A stretch of DNA of 25,345 nt from JBDREF01 sp043820045 (GCA_043820045.1 JBDREF010000183.1:1-25345); one strand, 5' to 3'. Positions 8,362 through 16,013 are shown, counted from the stretch's first letter. Numbers and translations: made by a program. The notes: generated from the sequence alone by a model not told the origin.

Positions 8362-9549
8362 ATGACCGATCAGGAACTTGAATTACTTCTGGATGATTGC
8401 GAATCCGACCGAACAGAGCGTAAAGAATCTCTTTCAGATAGGGACAAGATACGCAAGACGATCTGCGCGTTCGCCAATGATATGTCCAACCATCGGCTTC
8501 CCGGCGTGGTTTTTATAGGAGCGCATGATGATGGCACTCCTGCTGACCTGCCGATCACTGACGAGATCATCAAGACGCTAGCGAACATGCGGTTGGATGG
8601 CGCTATCCAGCCGCTTCCAACCATGGCGGTCCAGAAACGCCATCTAAAAGGCGGTGATATGGCGGTAGTGTTCGTCGAACCGTCAGACGCGCCGCCAGTC
8701 CGGTTCCGGGGGCGTACTTGGATACGGGTGGGAAGCAGCCTTTCAGCCGCCACGCCTGAGGATGAGCGCCGTCTCGCAGAGAAGCGCCGTGCCCACGATC
8801 TGACGTTTGATATCAGTCCGGTTCATGCCGCAACGCTGACCGACTTGGACTTGGACCTTTTTGAGCGGGTCTACTTGCCTTCGTCAGTTGCTGCGGATAT
8901 TCTGCAACTGAATAGACGGAACCGCGAGCAGCAACTTGCCAGCCTGCGTTTCACTACAGCGGACGGGAATGATGTGCCTACTGTCATCGGGATACTTGTA
9001 GTGGGCAAATCACCGATAGACTATGTACCGTGTGCTTACATCCAGTTCCTGCGTATTGCCGGTACTCAGCTAAGCGATCCCATCAAAGACCAAAAACGTA
9101 TCGAAGGACCGCTCCCTGAAATGATGCAGAACTTGGATGCTACGCTCAACACCAATATTTCTATCAAAACAAACATTATATCCAGGGCTACTGAACAACG
9201 AAGGCCCGACTATCCTATCGCGGCTCTGCAACAGTTGACGCGAAATGCTGTATTGCATCGCAGCTATGAAGGAACGAATGCTCCCGTTCGCGTTTACTGG
9301 TTTGACGACCGGATTGAGATTATGAACCCTGGTGGTCCCTATGGTCAAGTTACACGCCGGAATTTTGGTCAGCCCGGTATTACAGATTATCGAAATCCTT
9401 TTCTCGCGGAAGCGATGGGTAATTTGGGATATGTCCAACAGTTTGGAGTCGGCATCCAAATCGCAAGGCAGGAACTACAAGATAACGGCAACCCTCCGCC
9501 CGAATTCACGGTGGAGGATACATATACGCTCGTGATGGTTAGGAGATGA
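8362..9549 (+). CDS. AlbA_2 (Schlafen-type) / HATPase_c_4 ATP-binding protein
   Basis: A 395-residue protein in the group often annotated as 'putative transcriptional regulator' or 'RecG-related'. Residues about 12-125 form an AlbA_2 (Schlafen AAA_4) domain. It has the conserved E-x-K (TERKES), the 'IRKTICAFAND' helix and 'VVFIGAHDDG', then a strand pair ending 'RTWIRVGSS'. A linker or winged-helix-like part (about 150-215) follows. The C-terminal HATPase_c_4 domain has a GHKL-type N box 'QLTRNAVLHRSYEG', then 'IEIMNPGGPYG' and 'NLGYVQQFGVGI'. The start is the ATG at 8362, preceded by AAGGA at 8349-8353; an upstream TTG at 8332 is less likely. The stop overlaps the ParA start in an ATGA, so the two are translationally coupled. 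Codons look more A/T-rich than in leuB, hinting at an acquired cassette. Biological role unknown. Confidence 0.85.
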   Translation: MTDQELELLLDDCESDRTERKESLSDRDKIRKTICAFANDMSNHRLPGVVFIGAHDDGTPADLPITDEIIKTLANMRLDGAIQPLPTMAVQKRHLKGGDMAVVFVEPSDAPPVRFRGRTWIRVGSSLSAATPEDERRLAEKRRAHDLTFDISPVHAATLTDLDLDLFERVYLPSSVAADILQLNRRNREQQLASLRFTTADGNDVPTVIGILVVGKSPIDYVPCAYIQFLRIAGTQLSDPIKDQKRIEGPLPEMMQNLDATLNTNISIKTNIISRATEQRRPDYPIAALQQLTRNAVLHRSYEGTNAPVRVYWFDDRIEIMNPGGPYGQVTRRNFGQPGITDYRNPFLAEAMGNLGYVQQFGVGIQIARQELQDNGNPPPEFTVEDTYTLVMVRR

Positions 9550-10541
9550 GCATGAATATACCAGTTATAGCCTTCTTCAATAATAAAGGTGGGGTCGGCA
9601 AAACATCACTGGTTTATCATCTTGCATGGATGTACTCCGATATGGGCATTTCCGTTATAGCAGCGGACCTTGACCCACAGGCCAATTTGACAGCGGCTTT
9701 CTTGTCGGAAGCTAGGCTGGAGCAGTTGTACGAATCTCAGCCGGATGGAACAATATTCGGCTGTGTCAAGCCTCTGTTCCGTGGTGTCGGTGACATCGTG
9801 CAGCCGCATCCCGTGAGGATTTCCGACAATTTGACATTACTCGCTGGTGATCTGGAATTATCGGCGTTCGAGGATGAACTCTCCCAACAGTGGTCCGCCT
9901 GTCTTGATAGGAAAGAACGAGCGTTTCGTGTCCTCTCGGCTTTTTATCGCGCTATGCAAACCATGGCCGAGGAGAAAAAAGCCAGACTTGTTCTTGTAGA
10001 CTTGGGTCCCAATCTGGGGGCCGTCAACCGCGCAACACTAATATCCGCAGACTATGTGGTAATTCCTTTATCGCCCGACTTATTCTCACTGAAGGGGCTT
10101 GAGAACCTTGGGCCGGCGTTACGGCGATGGAGGCAAGAATGGAACGAGAGGCTCGGGAAGAATCCCGTTTCCGACCTGCTTCTCCCGCCTGGATCGATTA
10201 CACCCTTGGGGTATATTGTGTTGCAGCACTCGATCCGACTGGACCGCCCAGTCAAGGCATACGAGAAATGGATCGCAAGGATACCGGAGGTTTATGCGAA
10301 GATGGTCTTGGACAGGGCCGTATCGGTGGGTGTTACGATTGAGGATGACCCGGAGTGCTTGTCCTTGCTGAAACACTATCGCAGCCTGATGCCGATGGCC
10401 CAGGAGGCCAATAAGCCCATCTTTCACCTGAAACCTGCCGACGGCGCCATCGGCGCTCATGTTTACGCGGTGAATTCATGTTATGTAGATTTCGAGTTCC
10501 TTGCGAACAAGATTCTTGAGCGAGCTTCTATTCAACCTTGA
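9546..10541 (+). CDS. ParA/MinD-family ATPase paired with the AlbA_2 protein
   Basis: A 331-residue P-loop ATPase with the deviant Walker A KGGVGKT (residues 14-20), the A' motif 'AADLDPQANLT' and a Walker B-like 'LVLVDLGPNLGAVNRATL'. It then has 'ADYVVIPLSPDLFSLKGLENL', all typical of ParA. It is longer than minimal ParA proteins. A C-terminal extension contains 'HLKPADGAIGAHVYAV' and 'CYVDFEFLANKI', which I recall in a sub-group of stand-alone ParA proteins. ParA dimers usually position plasmids, chromosomes or protein cargo, but no ParB or parS-like sequence is visible here. The start overlaps the AlbA_2 stop by 4 bases (ATGA). A second ATG two codons later (9552) is possible. Functional coupling with the AlbA_2 protein is inferred from the overlap. 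Confidence 0.88.
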   Translation: MSMNIPVIAFFNNKGGVGKTSLVYHLAWMYSDMGISVIAADLDPQANLTAAFLSEARLEQLYESQPDGTIFGCVKPLFRGVGDIVQPHPVRISDNLTLLAGDLELSAFEDELSQQWSACLDRKERAFRVLSAFYRAMQTMAEEKKARLVLVDLGPNLGAVNRATLISADYVVIPLSPDLFSLKGLENLGPALRRWRQEWNERLGKNPVSDLLLPPGSITPLGYIVLQHSIRLDRPVKAYEKWIARIPEVYAKMVLDRAVSVGVTIEDDPECLSLLKHYRSLMPMAQEANKPIFHLKPADGAIGAHVYAVNSCYVDFEFLANKILERASIQP

Positions 10542-10550
10542 GGAAAGGAG

Positions 10551-10568
10551 CCGGCCCTATGAGGCCGG
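10551..10568. repeat. Short GC-rich hairpin after parA
   Basis: CCGGCC at 10551-10556 and GGCCGG at 10563-10568 form a 6-bp stem with a 6-base loop, 9 bases after the ParA stop. No T-run follows on either strand, so it is not a standard terminator. It may attenuate transcription or protect the 3' end of the two-gene message before the GTPase gene. Confidence 0.4.
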
Positions 10569-10629
10569 AAGAGAGTCCAAAGAATTCTGTTTCGGGTTTC
10601 GACATTCGAATTTCGAGATTATCGGAAAG

Positions 10630-11616
10630 ATGCCAGCTAATCTAACACCTGAATACTTCAAGGCCGAGAAGTGGTTCAAGAGCGCCACGACCAATGACGA
10701 GAAGATCCTTGCGCTCGAGCGAATGCTGGCGGTTATGCCCAAGCACAAGGGCACGGACCATCTCAAGGCGGATCTGCGCAAGAAGCTCAGCAAGCTCAAA
10801 GAAACCCCCGCGCAGAAGAAGGGCGGCGGTAAGCACGTTGACGTCTTTCACGTGCCTCGCAGCGGCGCCGGGCAGATAGCGCTACTCGGAACACCGAACT
10901 GCGGTAAGAGTTCCATCCTTGCCATGTTGACCAACGCCAAAGTAAACGTGGCCGATTTTCCATTTGCAACAAGCGGGCCGGTTCCGGGGATGGTAATGTT
11001 CGAGGACGTGCCGATTCAGCTTGTCGATATGCCTCCTATTACGGCCGATTACATCGCACCGGGCCAGGTGGGAACGTACCGCAACTGCGACATGATAGCA
11101 ATTGTCATCGACCTTTCCGCCGACGTGGCCGAGCAGATGCAGACCTGCCTGGATTTTCTCGAATCGCACAGCCTGCTCGCCGACAACGAAACGCCGGCCT
11201 GCGACAGCCATGGCAACGCGCTCGGTAAGAAGGTCTTCTGCATCTGCACGAAATCCGACATCGCCAAACCCGGCGTCCTCGATGCTCTGAAGAAATCGTG
11301 CAAGCGCTCGTTCGAGTTTATCGAGATAAGCTCTGAGACCGGAGATGGGCTGGAAGAGCTGGCCGGAAAATTATTCGAGATGTTGGGCTTAATCCGCGTT
11401 TATGCCAAGCCGCCGGGCAAACCCGCCGATATGACCGAGCCGTTCACACTGCCGGTCGGCTCGACGGTGATGGACCTGGCCACCGCCGTACACCGCCAGT
11501 TGGCCGAGAAACTAAAATCCGCAAGAATCTGGGGCACCGGCGTCTATGACGGCCAAAACGTCCAGCAAAACCACGTCCTCAACGACAAAGACATTATCGA
11601 ATTGCATTTCGGATAG
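10630..11616 (+). CDS. TGS-domain GTPase of the Obg/DRG group
   Basis: A 328-residue GTPase. Residues 1-75 are helical and lysine-rich (ADLRKKLSKLKE...KK). The G domain follows: G1 'GTPNCGKSS' (87-95), the Obg/DRG-type 'VADFPFATSGPVPGM' switch region, G3 'DMPP' (133-136), G4 'TKSD' (207-210) and G5 'SSETGDG'. The C-terminal ~70 residues form a TGS domain (PFTLPVGSTVMDLATAVH ... NHVLNDKDIIELHFG). Such proteins bind RNA or ribosomes. G3 has Pro in place of the usual Gly (DxxG), and G4 has Thr instead of Asn (NKxD); both deviations are seen in this DRG-like subgroup as I recall it. The frame extends upstream to 10501, overlapping parA, but the ATG at 10630 begins the family-like N terminus. Its ribosome-binding site (GGAAAG) is very close to the ATG and therefore weak. 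Confidence 0.85.
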   Translation: MPANLTPEYFKAEKWFKSATTNDEKILALERMLAVMPKHKGTDHLKADLRKKLSKLKETPAQKKGGGKHVDVFHVPRSGAGQIALLGTPNCGKSSILAMLTNAKVNVADFPFATSGPVPGMVMFEDVPIQLVDMPPITADYIAPGQVGTYRNCDMIAIVIDLSADVAEQMQTCLDFLESHSLLADNETPACDSHGNALGKKVFCICTKSDIAKPGVLDALKKSCKRSFEFIEISSETGDGLEELAGKLFEMLGLIRVYAKPPGKPADMTEPFTLPVGSTVMDLATAVHRQLAEKLKSARIWGTGVYDGQNVQQNHVLNDKDIIELHFG

Positions 11617-11668
11617 ACGAGTTTCCAAAGTTGGCACGGTATGGCCACGAATAGCGCAGGTGCTGGCT

Positions 11669-12010
11669 CTAAACATCTTCTTGGAGCTGCTCGACCTGCT
11701 CTTTGAGCGCAGGCAGGTGGGTGCGTACGGCATCCCATACAAGCTCGGCGTCAAGCGTATCGTAGCCGTGGGAAATGACGTTTCTGAAGCCGATAATCCG
11801 CCGGTGTTCTGAGATGCTCTCAAGCACCGAAGCATCCAGTTTTTTGATTCTGTTCAAGGCCTCACCAATGATTTCGAACTTCCTCTCAACGGCGGCTTGG
11901 ACCTGACCGTCGGCAAGGTAGTCGGTGTATTCAAGACGACATGTAAACTGCTCAATGCTTTTGGCCGCATTGAGGATGTCGAAGAGGCATTTTTTCACTT
12001 CAAGCAGCAT
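11669..12010 (-). CDS. hepT: HepT-like HEPN ribonuclease toxin (DUF86)
   Basis: A 113-residue, all-helical HEPN-domain protein. The catalytic and modification motif RX4HXY is intact: R76-N-V-I-S-H81-G-Y83. HepT toxins cleave RNA, and in the characterised HepT/MntA system the toxin is silenced by AMPylation of the Tyr of this motif. 'AVERKFEIIGEALNRIKKLD' is also typical of the family. It overlaps the upstream mntA-type antitoxin gene by 11 bases (12000-12010), the usual gene order with the nucleotidyltransferase first. It is convergent with the GTPase gene, with 52 bp between the stops. Length is normal and no damage is seen, so the toxin is probably active. Confidence 0.9.
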   Translation of the reverse strand: MLLEVKKCLFDILNAAKSIEQFTCRLEYTDYLADGQVQAAVERKFEIIGEALNRIKKLDASVLESISEHRRIIGFRNVISHGYDTLDAELVWDAVRTHLPALKEQVEQLQEDV

Positions 12011-12299
12011 AGATGTTTTTCCGCACCTGTTCGATTGCGAGTTTGAAGTAGGGGTTCTTCAGCGAATCTTCAAGAACAACATCTACGGGTCTGCTGAAAA
12101 TTTGCTCCAACCCCTCTTTGAGGTCGAAGTAGCGGTTGAACAAGTCACCCGGGCTTCGGTCGAACTGAACAAGCACATCCACATCGCTATCAGCAGCGAA
12201 CTGGTCGGTGGTCGCTGAGCCGAAGACATCCAGCCGTTTGACTTGCACGCGCCTGCACAATTGGGATATTGCTGACCTTAATCCGTTTATCTCAATCAT
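12000..12299 (-). CDS. mntA: MntA-like nucleotidyltransferase antitoxin
   Basis: A 99-residue minimal nucleotidyltransferase. The signature GSX10DXD is exact: G27-S28 followed by ten residues and D39-V40-D41 (FGSATTDQFAADSDVDVLV). Proteins of this family transfer AMP to the Tyr of their partner HepT and so neutralise it. The following 'LFNRYFDLKEGLEQIFSRPVDVV' is typical. The ATG at 12299 has no clear ribosome-binding site. Weak boxes TTGCCT and TAAACT with 17-base spacing lie just upstream on this strand, so a leaderless or near-leaderless message is possible. It is divergent from the GH51 gene, with 200 bp between them that carry both promoters. Confidence 0.9.
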   Translation of the reverse strand: MIEINGLRSAISQLCRRVQVKRLDVFGSATTDQFAADSDVDVLVQFDRSPGDLFNRYFDLKEGLEQIFSRPVDVVLEDSLKNPYFKLAIEQVRKNIYAA

Positions 12300-12389
12300 A
12301 GTTGTGATAGTTTAATGCTAAATCGCCCGCGAGGCAAGCTTAATAAGGCATGAAAGGAATTATATTCCCATTACAGGCGCACTATTGAG

Positions 12390-12417
12390 TTGTCTGTTGT
12401 TCGATTTGCGATACAAT
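12390..12417 (+). promoter_or_regulatory. Candidate promoter for the GH51 gene
   Basis: TTGTCT (12390-12395) and TACAAT (12412-12417) are separated by 16 bases. The start of transcription would fall near 12424, leaving a leader of about 75 bases with an AAAGGAGA ribosome-binding site before the ATG at 12500. The -10 box is good and the -35 box is moderate. Confidence 0.4.
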
Positions 12418-12499
12418 AGCGCTTGAGATTTGCTTTCTGTAAGGAAGAAACAGGACAAGAAAAGAGGGGCAAATTATGGTCAGGGAAAGGAGATTTGCC

Positions 12500-14473
12500 A
12501 TGTTCAAGGCACGTTTGGTTTGCATGGGTCTTCTGGCGGCGATCGCGGCCAGCGCTTCTGAGCGGGTTATCGCCGGCAGTCAGCAATATGCGGTGACGAT
12601 TGACGCCGGCAAGACCGGCGAGCCGATTTCCAAATTCATCTATGGCCAGTTCATCGAACACTTAGGCCGCTGCATATACGGCGGCATCTGGGCCGAAATG
12701 CTCGAAGACCGCAAGTTCTGCTTCCCCATCATGGAAGAATACGACCCCTATCGCGGCACAAGGAACGTCGCCAAAGATAGCCCCTTCGCGGTGGTCGGTG
12801 CCTCGCCCTGGCAAATCATCGGCCCAGCCGACGCGGTGACTATGGTGAAGGAAGATTCCTTTGTCGGCGAGCACACGCCACTCATTCAGCGCGGCGCCGG
12901 CATCCGGCAGCTCGACCTTGGATTGGTGAAGAACAAGAAATACGCCGGTTATATCTACCTCAAACCGCAGAAGCAAAGCTCGAACGTGATTGTATCGCTC
13001 GTCTGGGGAGAAGGGTCGCAAGACCGCGCTTCCACGCAGTTGCTGGTAGTCTCGAACCGCTACGGCAAGTACACCTTCGAGTTCACGTCGGGAGCCGACA
13101 CCACGAATGGCAAGCTGGAAATAAGAGTGGCCGCCGAAGCGATGGAGCCGTGCTTTGTCGGAACCGTCTCGCTCATGCCGGCGGACAATATCGAGGGGAT
13201 GCGCGCGGATACTTTGGAGCTGCTCAAAGAACTTAACGCCCCGATGTATCGCTGGCCCGGCGGCAATTTTGTGAGCGGCTACGATTGGCGCGACGGCATT
13301 GGCGAACGCGACCGCCGTCCGCCCCGCATGAACCCGGCCTGGACGGGCGTCGAGCACAACGACTTCGGCTTCAATGAGTTTATTCGCTTTTGCCGGCTCG
13401 TGGACGCCGAGCCGCTGGTGACAGTCAACACCGGTTTCGGGGACGCCTACTCTGCCGCCGCTCAACTGGAATACGCCAACGGTTCGACCGATACGCTCAT
13501 GGGCGCTCTGCGGGCCAAAAACGGAGCCCCGGAACCATTCGATGTTCGCTACTGGGCAATCGGCAACGAAATGTTCGGCGCCTGGCAGCTCGGGCACATG
13601 GCGCTGGGCCATTATGTCCGCAAGCATAACTGGGTCGTTGACAAGATGCGCGAAGTGGACGGCGATATCGTCCCGATTGCCTCGGGCAACGCCGGCTCGT
13701 GGAGCGAAGGGCTGCTGAAAGACTGCTCCGACCATATCGACCTGATCGCCGAGCATTTCTACTGCCAGGAAAAACGCGACCTTATCGAGCATACCGCCCA
13801 GATCGCCGACAATATCAAGAGAAAGGTCGAATTCCACCAGCAGCTCCGGGAAAAACTGCCTAATCTGAAAGGTAAAGATATTCGAATCGCAATGACCGAA
13901 TGGAACTACTGGTACGGCCGACACGAATTCGGCGAATTAGGCACGCGGTATTTCCACAAAGACGGCCTGGGCATCGCCAAAGGTCTGCACGAATACTTCC
14001 GTCACTCGGACATGATCTTCCTGGCCAACTACGCCCAGACGGTCAACGTCATCGGCTGTATAAAGACCAGCAAGACGGCCGCGGCGTTCGAGACGACGGG
14101 GCTGGCCTTGAAACTCTACCGCAACCATTTCGGAACGGTGCCCGTGACAGTGACGGGCGATGCTCAGCCGCTCGACGTATCGGCCGCCTGGACCACCGAC
14201 AAGGAAGCTCTCCGTAAGGAGTCCCGAGGACTGACGGTGGCCGTGGTTAATCCAACCGAGCAGAGACAGGAACTCACAATGAACCTCGCCGGCGCGCAAT
14301 TAACGGGCGCCGGCACGCTGTGGCTGATAGCGCATTCGGACCCGATGGCCTACAACGAACCCGGGCAGGAAGATAAGGTTGTGATTCAGGAAAAGCCGGT
14401 CAGCGGAATCTCGAAGACGCTGAACCTGCCGCCGTTGAGCATTAGCCTTTACAAACTCGCCGTGAGAGACTAA
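12500..14473 (+). CDS. GH51 alpha-L-arabinofuranosidase, secreted
   Basis: A 657-residue enzyme that releases terminal arabinofuranose from arabinan or arabinoxylan. It has a signal peptide (MFKARLVCMGLLAAIAASA...). An N-terminal region starting 'YGQFIEHLGRCIYGGIWAEML' holds a carbohydrate-binding-like insert (about 100-215). The (beta/alpha)8 barrel follows with 'YRWPGGNFVSGYDWRDGIG', the acid/base Glu357 in 'YWAIGNEMFGAW' and the nucleophile Glu467 in 'MTEWNYWYG'. A C-terminal beta domain closes the protein ('ISLYKLAVRD'). Length fits the longer, secreted GH51 subgroup. The start is the ATG at 12500, with AAAGGAGA six or seven bases upstream; the upstream extension to 12476 lacks such a site. 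It extends the window's polysaccharide-degrading theme but is separated from the sulfatase operon by about 5 kb of unrelated genes. Confidence 0.93.
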   Translation: MFKARLVCMGLLAAIAASASERVIAGSQQYAVTIDAGKTGEPISKFIYGQFIEHLGRCIYGGIWAEMLEDRKFCFPIMEEYDPYRGTRNVAKDSPFAVVGASPWQIIGPADAVTMVKEDSFVGEHTPLIQRGAGIRQLDLGLVKNKKYAGYIYLKPQKQSSNVIVSLVWGEGSQDRASTQLLVVSNRYGKYTFEFTSGADTTNGKLEIRVAAEAMEPCFVGTVSLMPADNIEGMRADTLELLKELNAPMYRWPGGNFVSGYDWRDGIGERDRRPPRMNPAWTGVEHNDFGFNEFIRFCRLVDAEPLVTVNTGFGDAYSAAAQLEYANGSTDTLMGALRAKNGAPEPFDVRYWAIGNEMFGAWQLGHMALGHYVRKHNWVVDKMREVDGDIVPIASGNAGSWSEGLLKDCSDHIDLIAEHFYCQEKRDLIEHTAQIADNIKRKVEFHQQLREKLPNLKGKDIRIAMTEWNYWYGRHEFGELGTRYFHKDGLGIAKGLHEYFRHSDMIFLANYAQTVNVIGCIKTSKTAAAFETTGLALKLYRNHFGTVPVTVTGDAQPLDVSAAWTTDKEALRKESRGLTVAVVNPTEQRQELTMNLAGAQLTGAGTLWLIAHSDPMAYNEPGQEDKVVIQEKPVSGISKTLNLPPLSISLYKLAVRD

Positions 14474-14528
14474 GATCACCGCTGATTCGTAGGACGTGTG
14501 GCTCTCATTTGGAAGGAAAGATCCGAAT

Positions 14529-14723
14529 ATGGAATGCAAGAAAGAACGAAACCTGCAAAACTGCAATTGCTCATATCCGGGCTGCCCCAGAAAGGGAACG
14601 TGTTGTGAGTGCTTGAGCTATCATCTGTCGAGCAAGCAGCTACCCGCCTGCTGCTTCCCCGACGACGTCGAAAAAACCTACGACCGCAGCTTCAAAGCCT
14701 TCGCCCATGCGTGGGGCCTGTAG
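14529..14723 (+). CDS. Small Cys-rich protein, DUF6485-like
   Basis: A 64-residue protein with eight cysteines, arranged as NCNCSYPGC, GTCCECL and ACCFP, and a conserved-looking tail 'DDVEKTYDRSFKAFAHAWG'. This matches my memory of the DUF6485 family, small proteins of unknown function common in anaerobes. The Cys spacing would suit a zinc or iron-sulfur site. The ATG at 14529 is preceded by GGAAGGAAAG 8 bases upstream; a further upstream ATG at 14496 lacks a comparable site. It lies 55 bp after the GH51 gene on the same strand and may share its transcript. Confidence 0.75.
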   Translation: MECKKERNLQNCNCSYPGCPRKGTCCECLSYHLSSKQLPACCFPDDVEKTYDRSFKAFAHAWGL

Positions 14724-14830
14724 AAGCCGCTTTTGCGAGCCGTATCTTCGCCGGGTATCGAGAGGTCAACTGTCTCGGTCATAATAGACCAGATACTCCA
14801 CTTCATGATTGCCCGGTGTCAGATCCTTCC

Positions 14831-14868
14831 ATTAGGCCCGCCTAATCAGTTCCAAAACAAACGTTTGT
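14831..14868. repeat. Two adjacent short palindromes
   Basis: ATTAGGCCCGCCTAAT (14831-14846) has 7-bp arms around 2 bases, and ACAAACGTTTGT (14857-14868) is a perfect 12-bp palindrome. They lie between the DUF6485-like gene and the terminator of the opposite-strand anti-sigma operon. Possible roles are a protein-binding site or a transcript 3' structure; nothing else marks them. Confidence 0.4.
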
Positions 14869-14936
14869 CACCAATATAACAATGTGGATGCACATCTGGG
14901 TCTAAAGAAAGCAGACTTTTTTGTGCACATGCGCAT

Positions 14937-14963
14937 AAAAAAGCCGGACCACGGGAGTCCGGC
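14937..14963 (-). terminator. Rho-independent terminator of the first sigma/anti-sigma operon
   Basis: Read on the minus strand, GCCGGAC and GTCCGGC form a perfect 7-bp GC-rich stem with a 7-base loop, followed directly by six T residues. It starts 21 bases after the anti-sigma stop codon at 14985. Confidence 0.9.
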
Positions 14964-14984
14964 CTTAAAGGGAATTCTAATGGT

Positions 14985-16013
14985 CTATTGCTGTGTTGCT
15001 TTTCTGGCCGCCTCAATGTCGTCCGGATGGCCGAAAACAAAGCCTTCCGGAGTATAGGGGACAAATGTGTCGGCCGACAAGGTCGGATTGTAATCAAATT
15101 GATCTTGTATGACCGTGATCGTCTCATCCGGGTGGCCCGTTACCGGCATACCGTGGTGCTCTATGCGCACCGGCAGCTTTGTCTCAACATCGAACCAGAT
15201 GCAATCCGTCCATTCCGCCGGATCGTTGCCGTACTTGCTTGCGCTGATTTCGAAACCCACACATTCACACCCGTCAATAACCTTTGTGCCCAATAGCCTG
15301 TCTGCCTTATCCAGAAGGCGGACATAAAAACGTATCCTCTCGACGGGATCGTAGTTGCCGAAACTGCCCTCACCGGTATGGGTGAAATAGGATTTGAGAT
15401 CAAACCGTATGCTGTGATGACGTGTGCCGTCTCCATCGGGAACGTACCACTGGATTTCCCGAAGGACGTCTTTGTCATAGATGTCTCTGCGATAACTGTC
15501 GCGTGAAACGTAAAAGATATCCCACGTCATGGAAGTATGCTCGGTGCCATTGGCTTCAACAGACACTATTTGTTCACGGCATGTCACACCCTTAATCCCG
15601 TCAAGTGCCGCCAAAATCTCCTGTGACCAGGCGGCTGGTGGCGCCAGCCACCATTTTGTTCCGTCCGGACCGCGACCGGGCCAAAAAGTCATCCCGCCTA
15701 CAACGGCCAAGACAATAACTGCCGCCGTAGCGAACTTTACTGGTTTCGTTTTCATGATTGTTCTCCATATATTCGGCTGTGTAATGGCCGATTGTGTTTT
15801 ATCTGATTCAGACTCGTAGGGTGTGCAAGGCGCCGTTTCTTGCACACGCGAAACCGTTCCGCGTGTGCAACGAGTTGCACACCCTACAGGCTCTGTCTTC
15901 CTGGGATTGGCCAGCGCCATCGAGATGTCGTCGTGGACTCGTTTGTCCAGGTCGGCACTGGCTTTGACTTGCAACCTCTTGATTGATTCATTTATATTGT
16001 CTATCGGTCTCAT
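14985..16013 (-). CDS. Membrane anti-sigma factor with LolA-like sensor domain, carrying an in-frame repeat insertion
   Basis: A 342-residue protein. The cytosolic N terminus (1-86) would hold the ECF sigma factor. A single membrane helix (about 92-112, FATAAVIVLAVVGGMTFW) leads to a periplasmic domain (130-340). That domain resembles the LolA/outer-membrane-lipoprotein-sorting fold, with segments such as 'WFDVETKLPVRIEHHG'. The start ATG overlaps the sigma-factor stop in an ATGA, so the pair is translationally coupled. Residues 43-66 (VGCATRCTRG...CTPY) are encoded by a 72-bp palindromic repeat that sits exactly in frame. Without it, the N-terminal region would match the length of the second paralogue more closely. 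An internal ATG at 15755 with a GGAG site could start a form lacking the cytosolic part. The anti-sigma role is inferred from gene order and topology. Confidence 0.75.
   Translation of the reverse strand: MRPIDNINESIKRLQVKASADLDKRVHDDISMALANPRKTEPVGCATRCTRGTVSRVQETAPCTPYESESDKTQSAITQPNIWRTIMKTKPVKFATAAVIVLAVVGGMTFWPGRGPDGTKWWLAPPAAWSQEILAALDGIKGVTCREQIVSVEANGTEHTSMTWDIFYVSRDSYRRDIYDKDVLREIQWYVPDGDGTRHHSIRFDLKSYFTHTGEGSFGNYDPVERIRFYVRLLDKADRLLGTKVIDGCECVGFEISASKYGNDPAEWTDCIWFDVETKLPVRIEHHGMPVTGHPDETITVIQDQFDYNPTLSADTFVPYTPEGFVFGHPDDIEAARKATQQ
15816..15887. repeat. 72-bp nested palindrome (REPIN/MITE-like) inside a coding region
   Basis: The outer arms GTAGGGTGTGCAA (15816-15828) and TTGCACACCCTAC (15875-15887) are a perfect 13-bp inverted repeat. 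Inside them TTGCACACGCG (15840-15850) and CGCGTGTGCAA (15860-15870) form a second perfect 11-bp inverted repeat that reuses the TTGCACAC core. The total of 72 bp is 24 codons. No target-site duplication is obvious. The structure of two inverted REP-like hairpins resembles REPINs moved by RAYT transposases, none of which is in the window. Confidence 0.8.

Noticed and set aside
12662..13924. 420-residue open frame antisense to the GH51 gene
   Set aside because: Lies wholly within a well-supported gene on the other strand, has no recognisable domain and no ribosome-binding site; it is a by-product of GC-rich codon use.
14906..14927. Possible plus-strand terminator (GTCT...AGAC followed by TTTTTT) after the DUF6485-like gene
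   Set aside because: The stem is only about 4 bp and A/T-rich, too weak to call.
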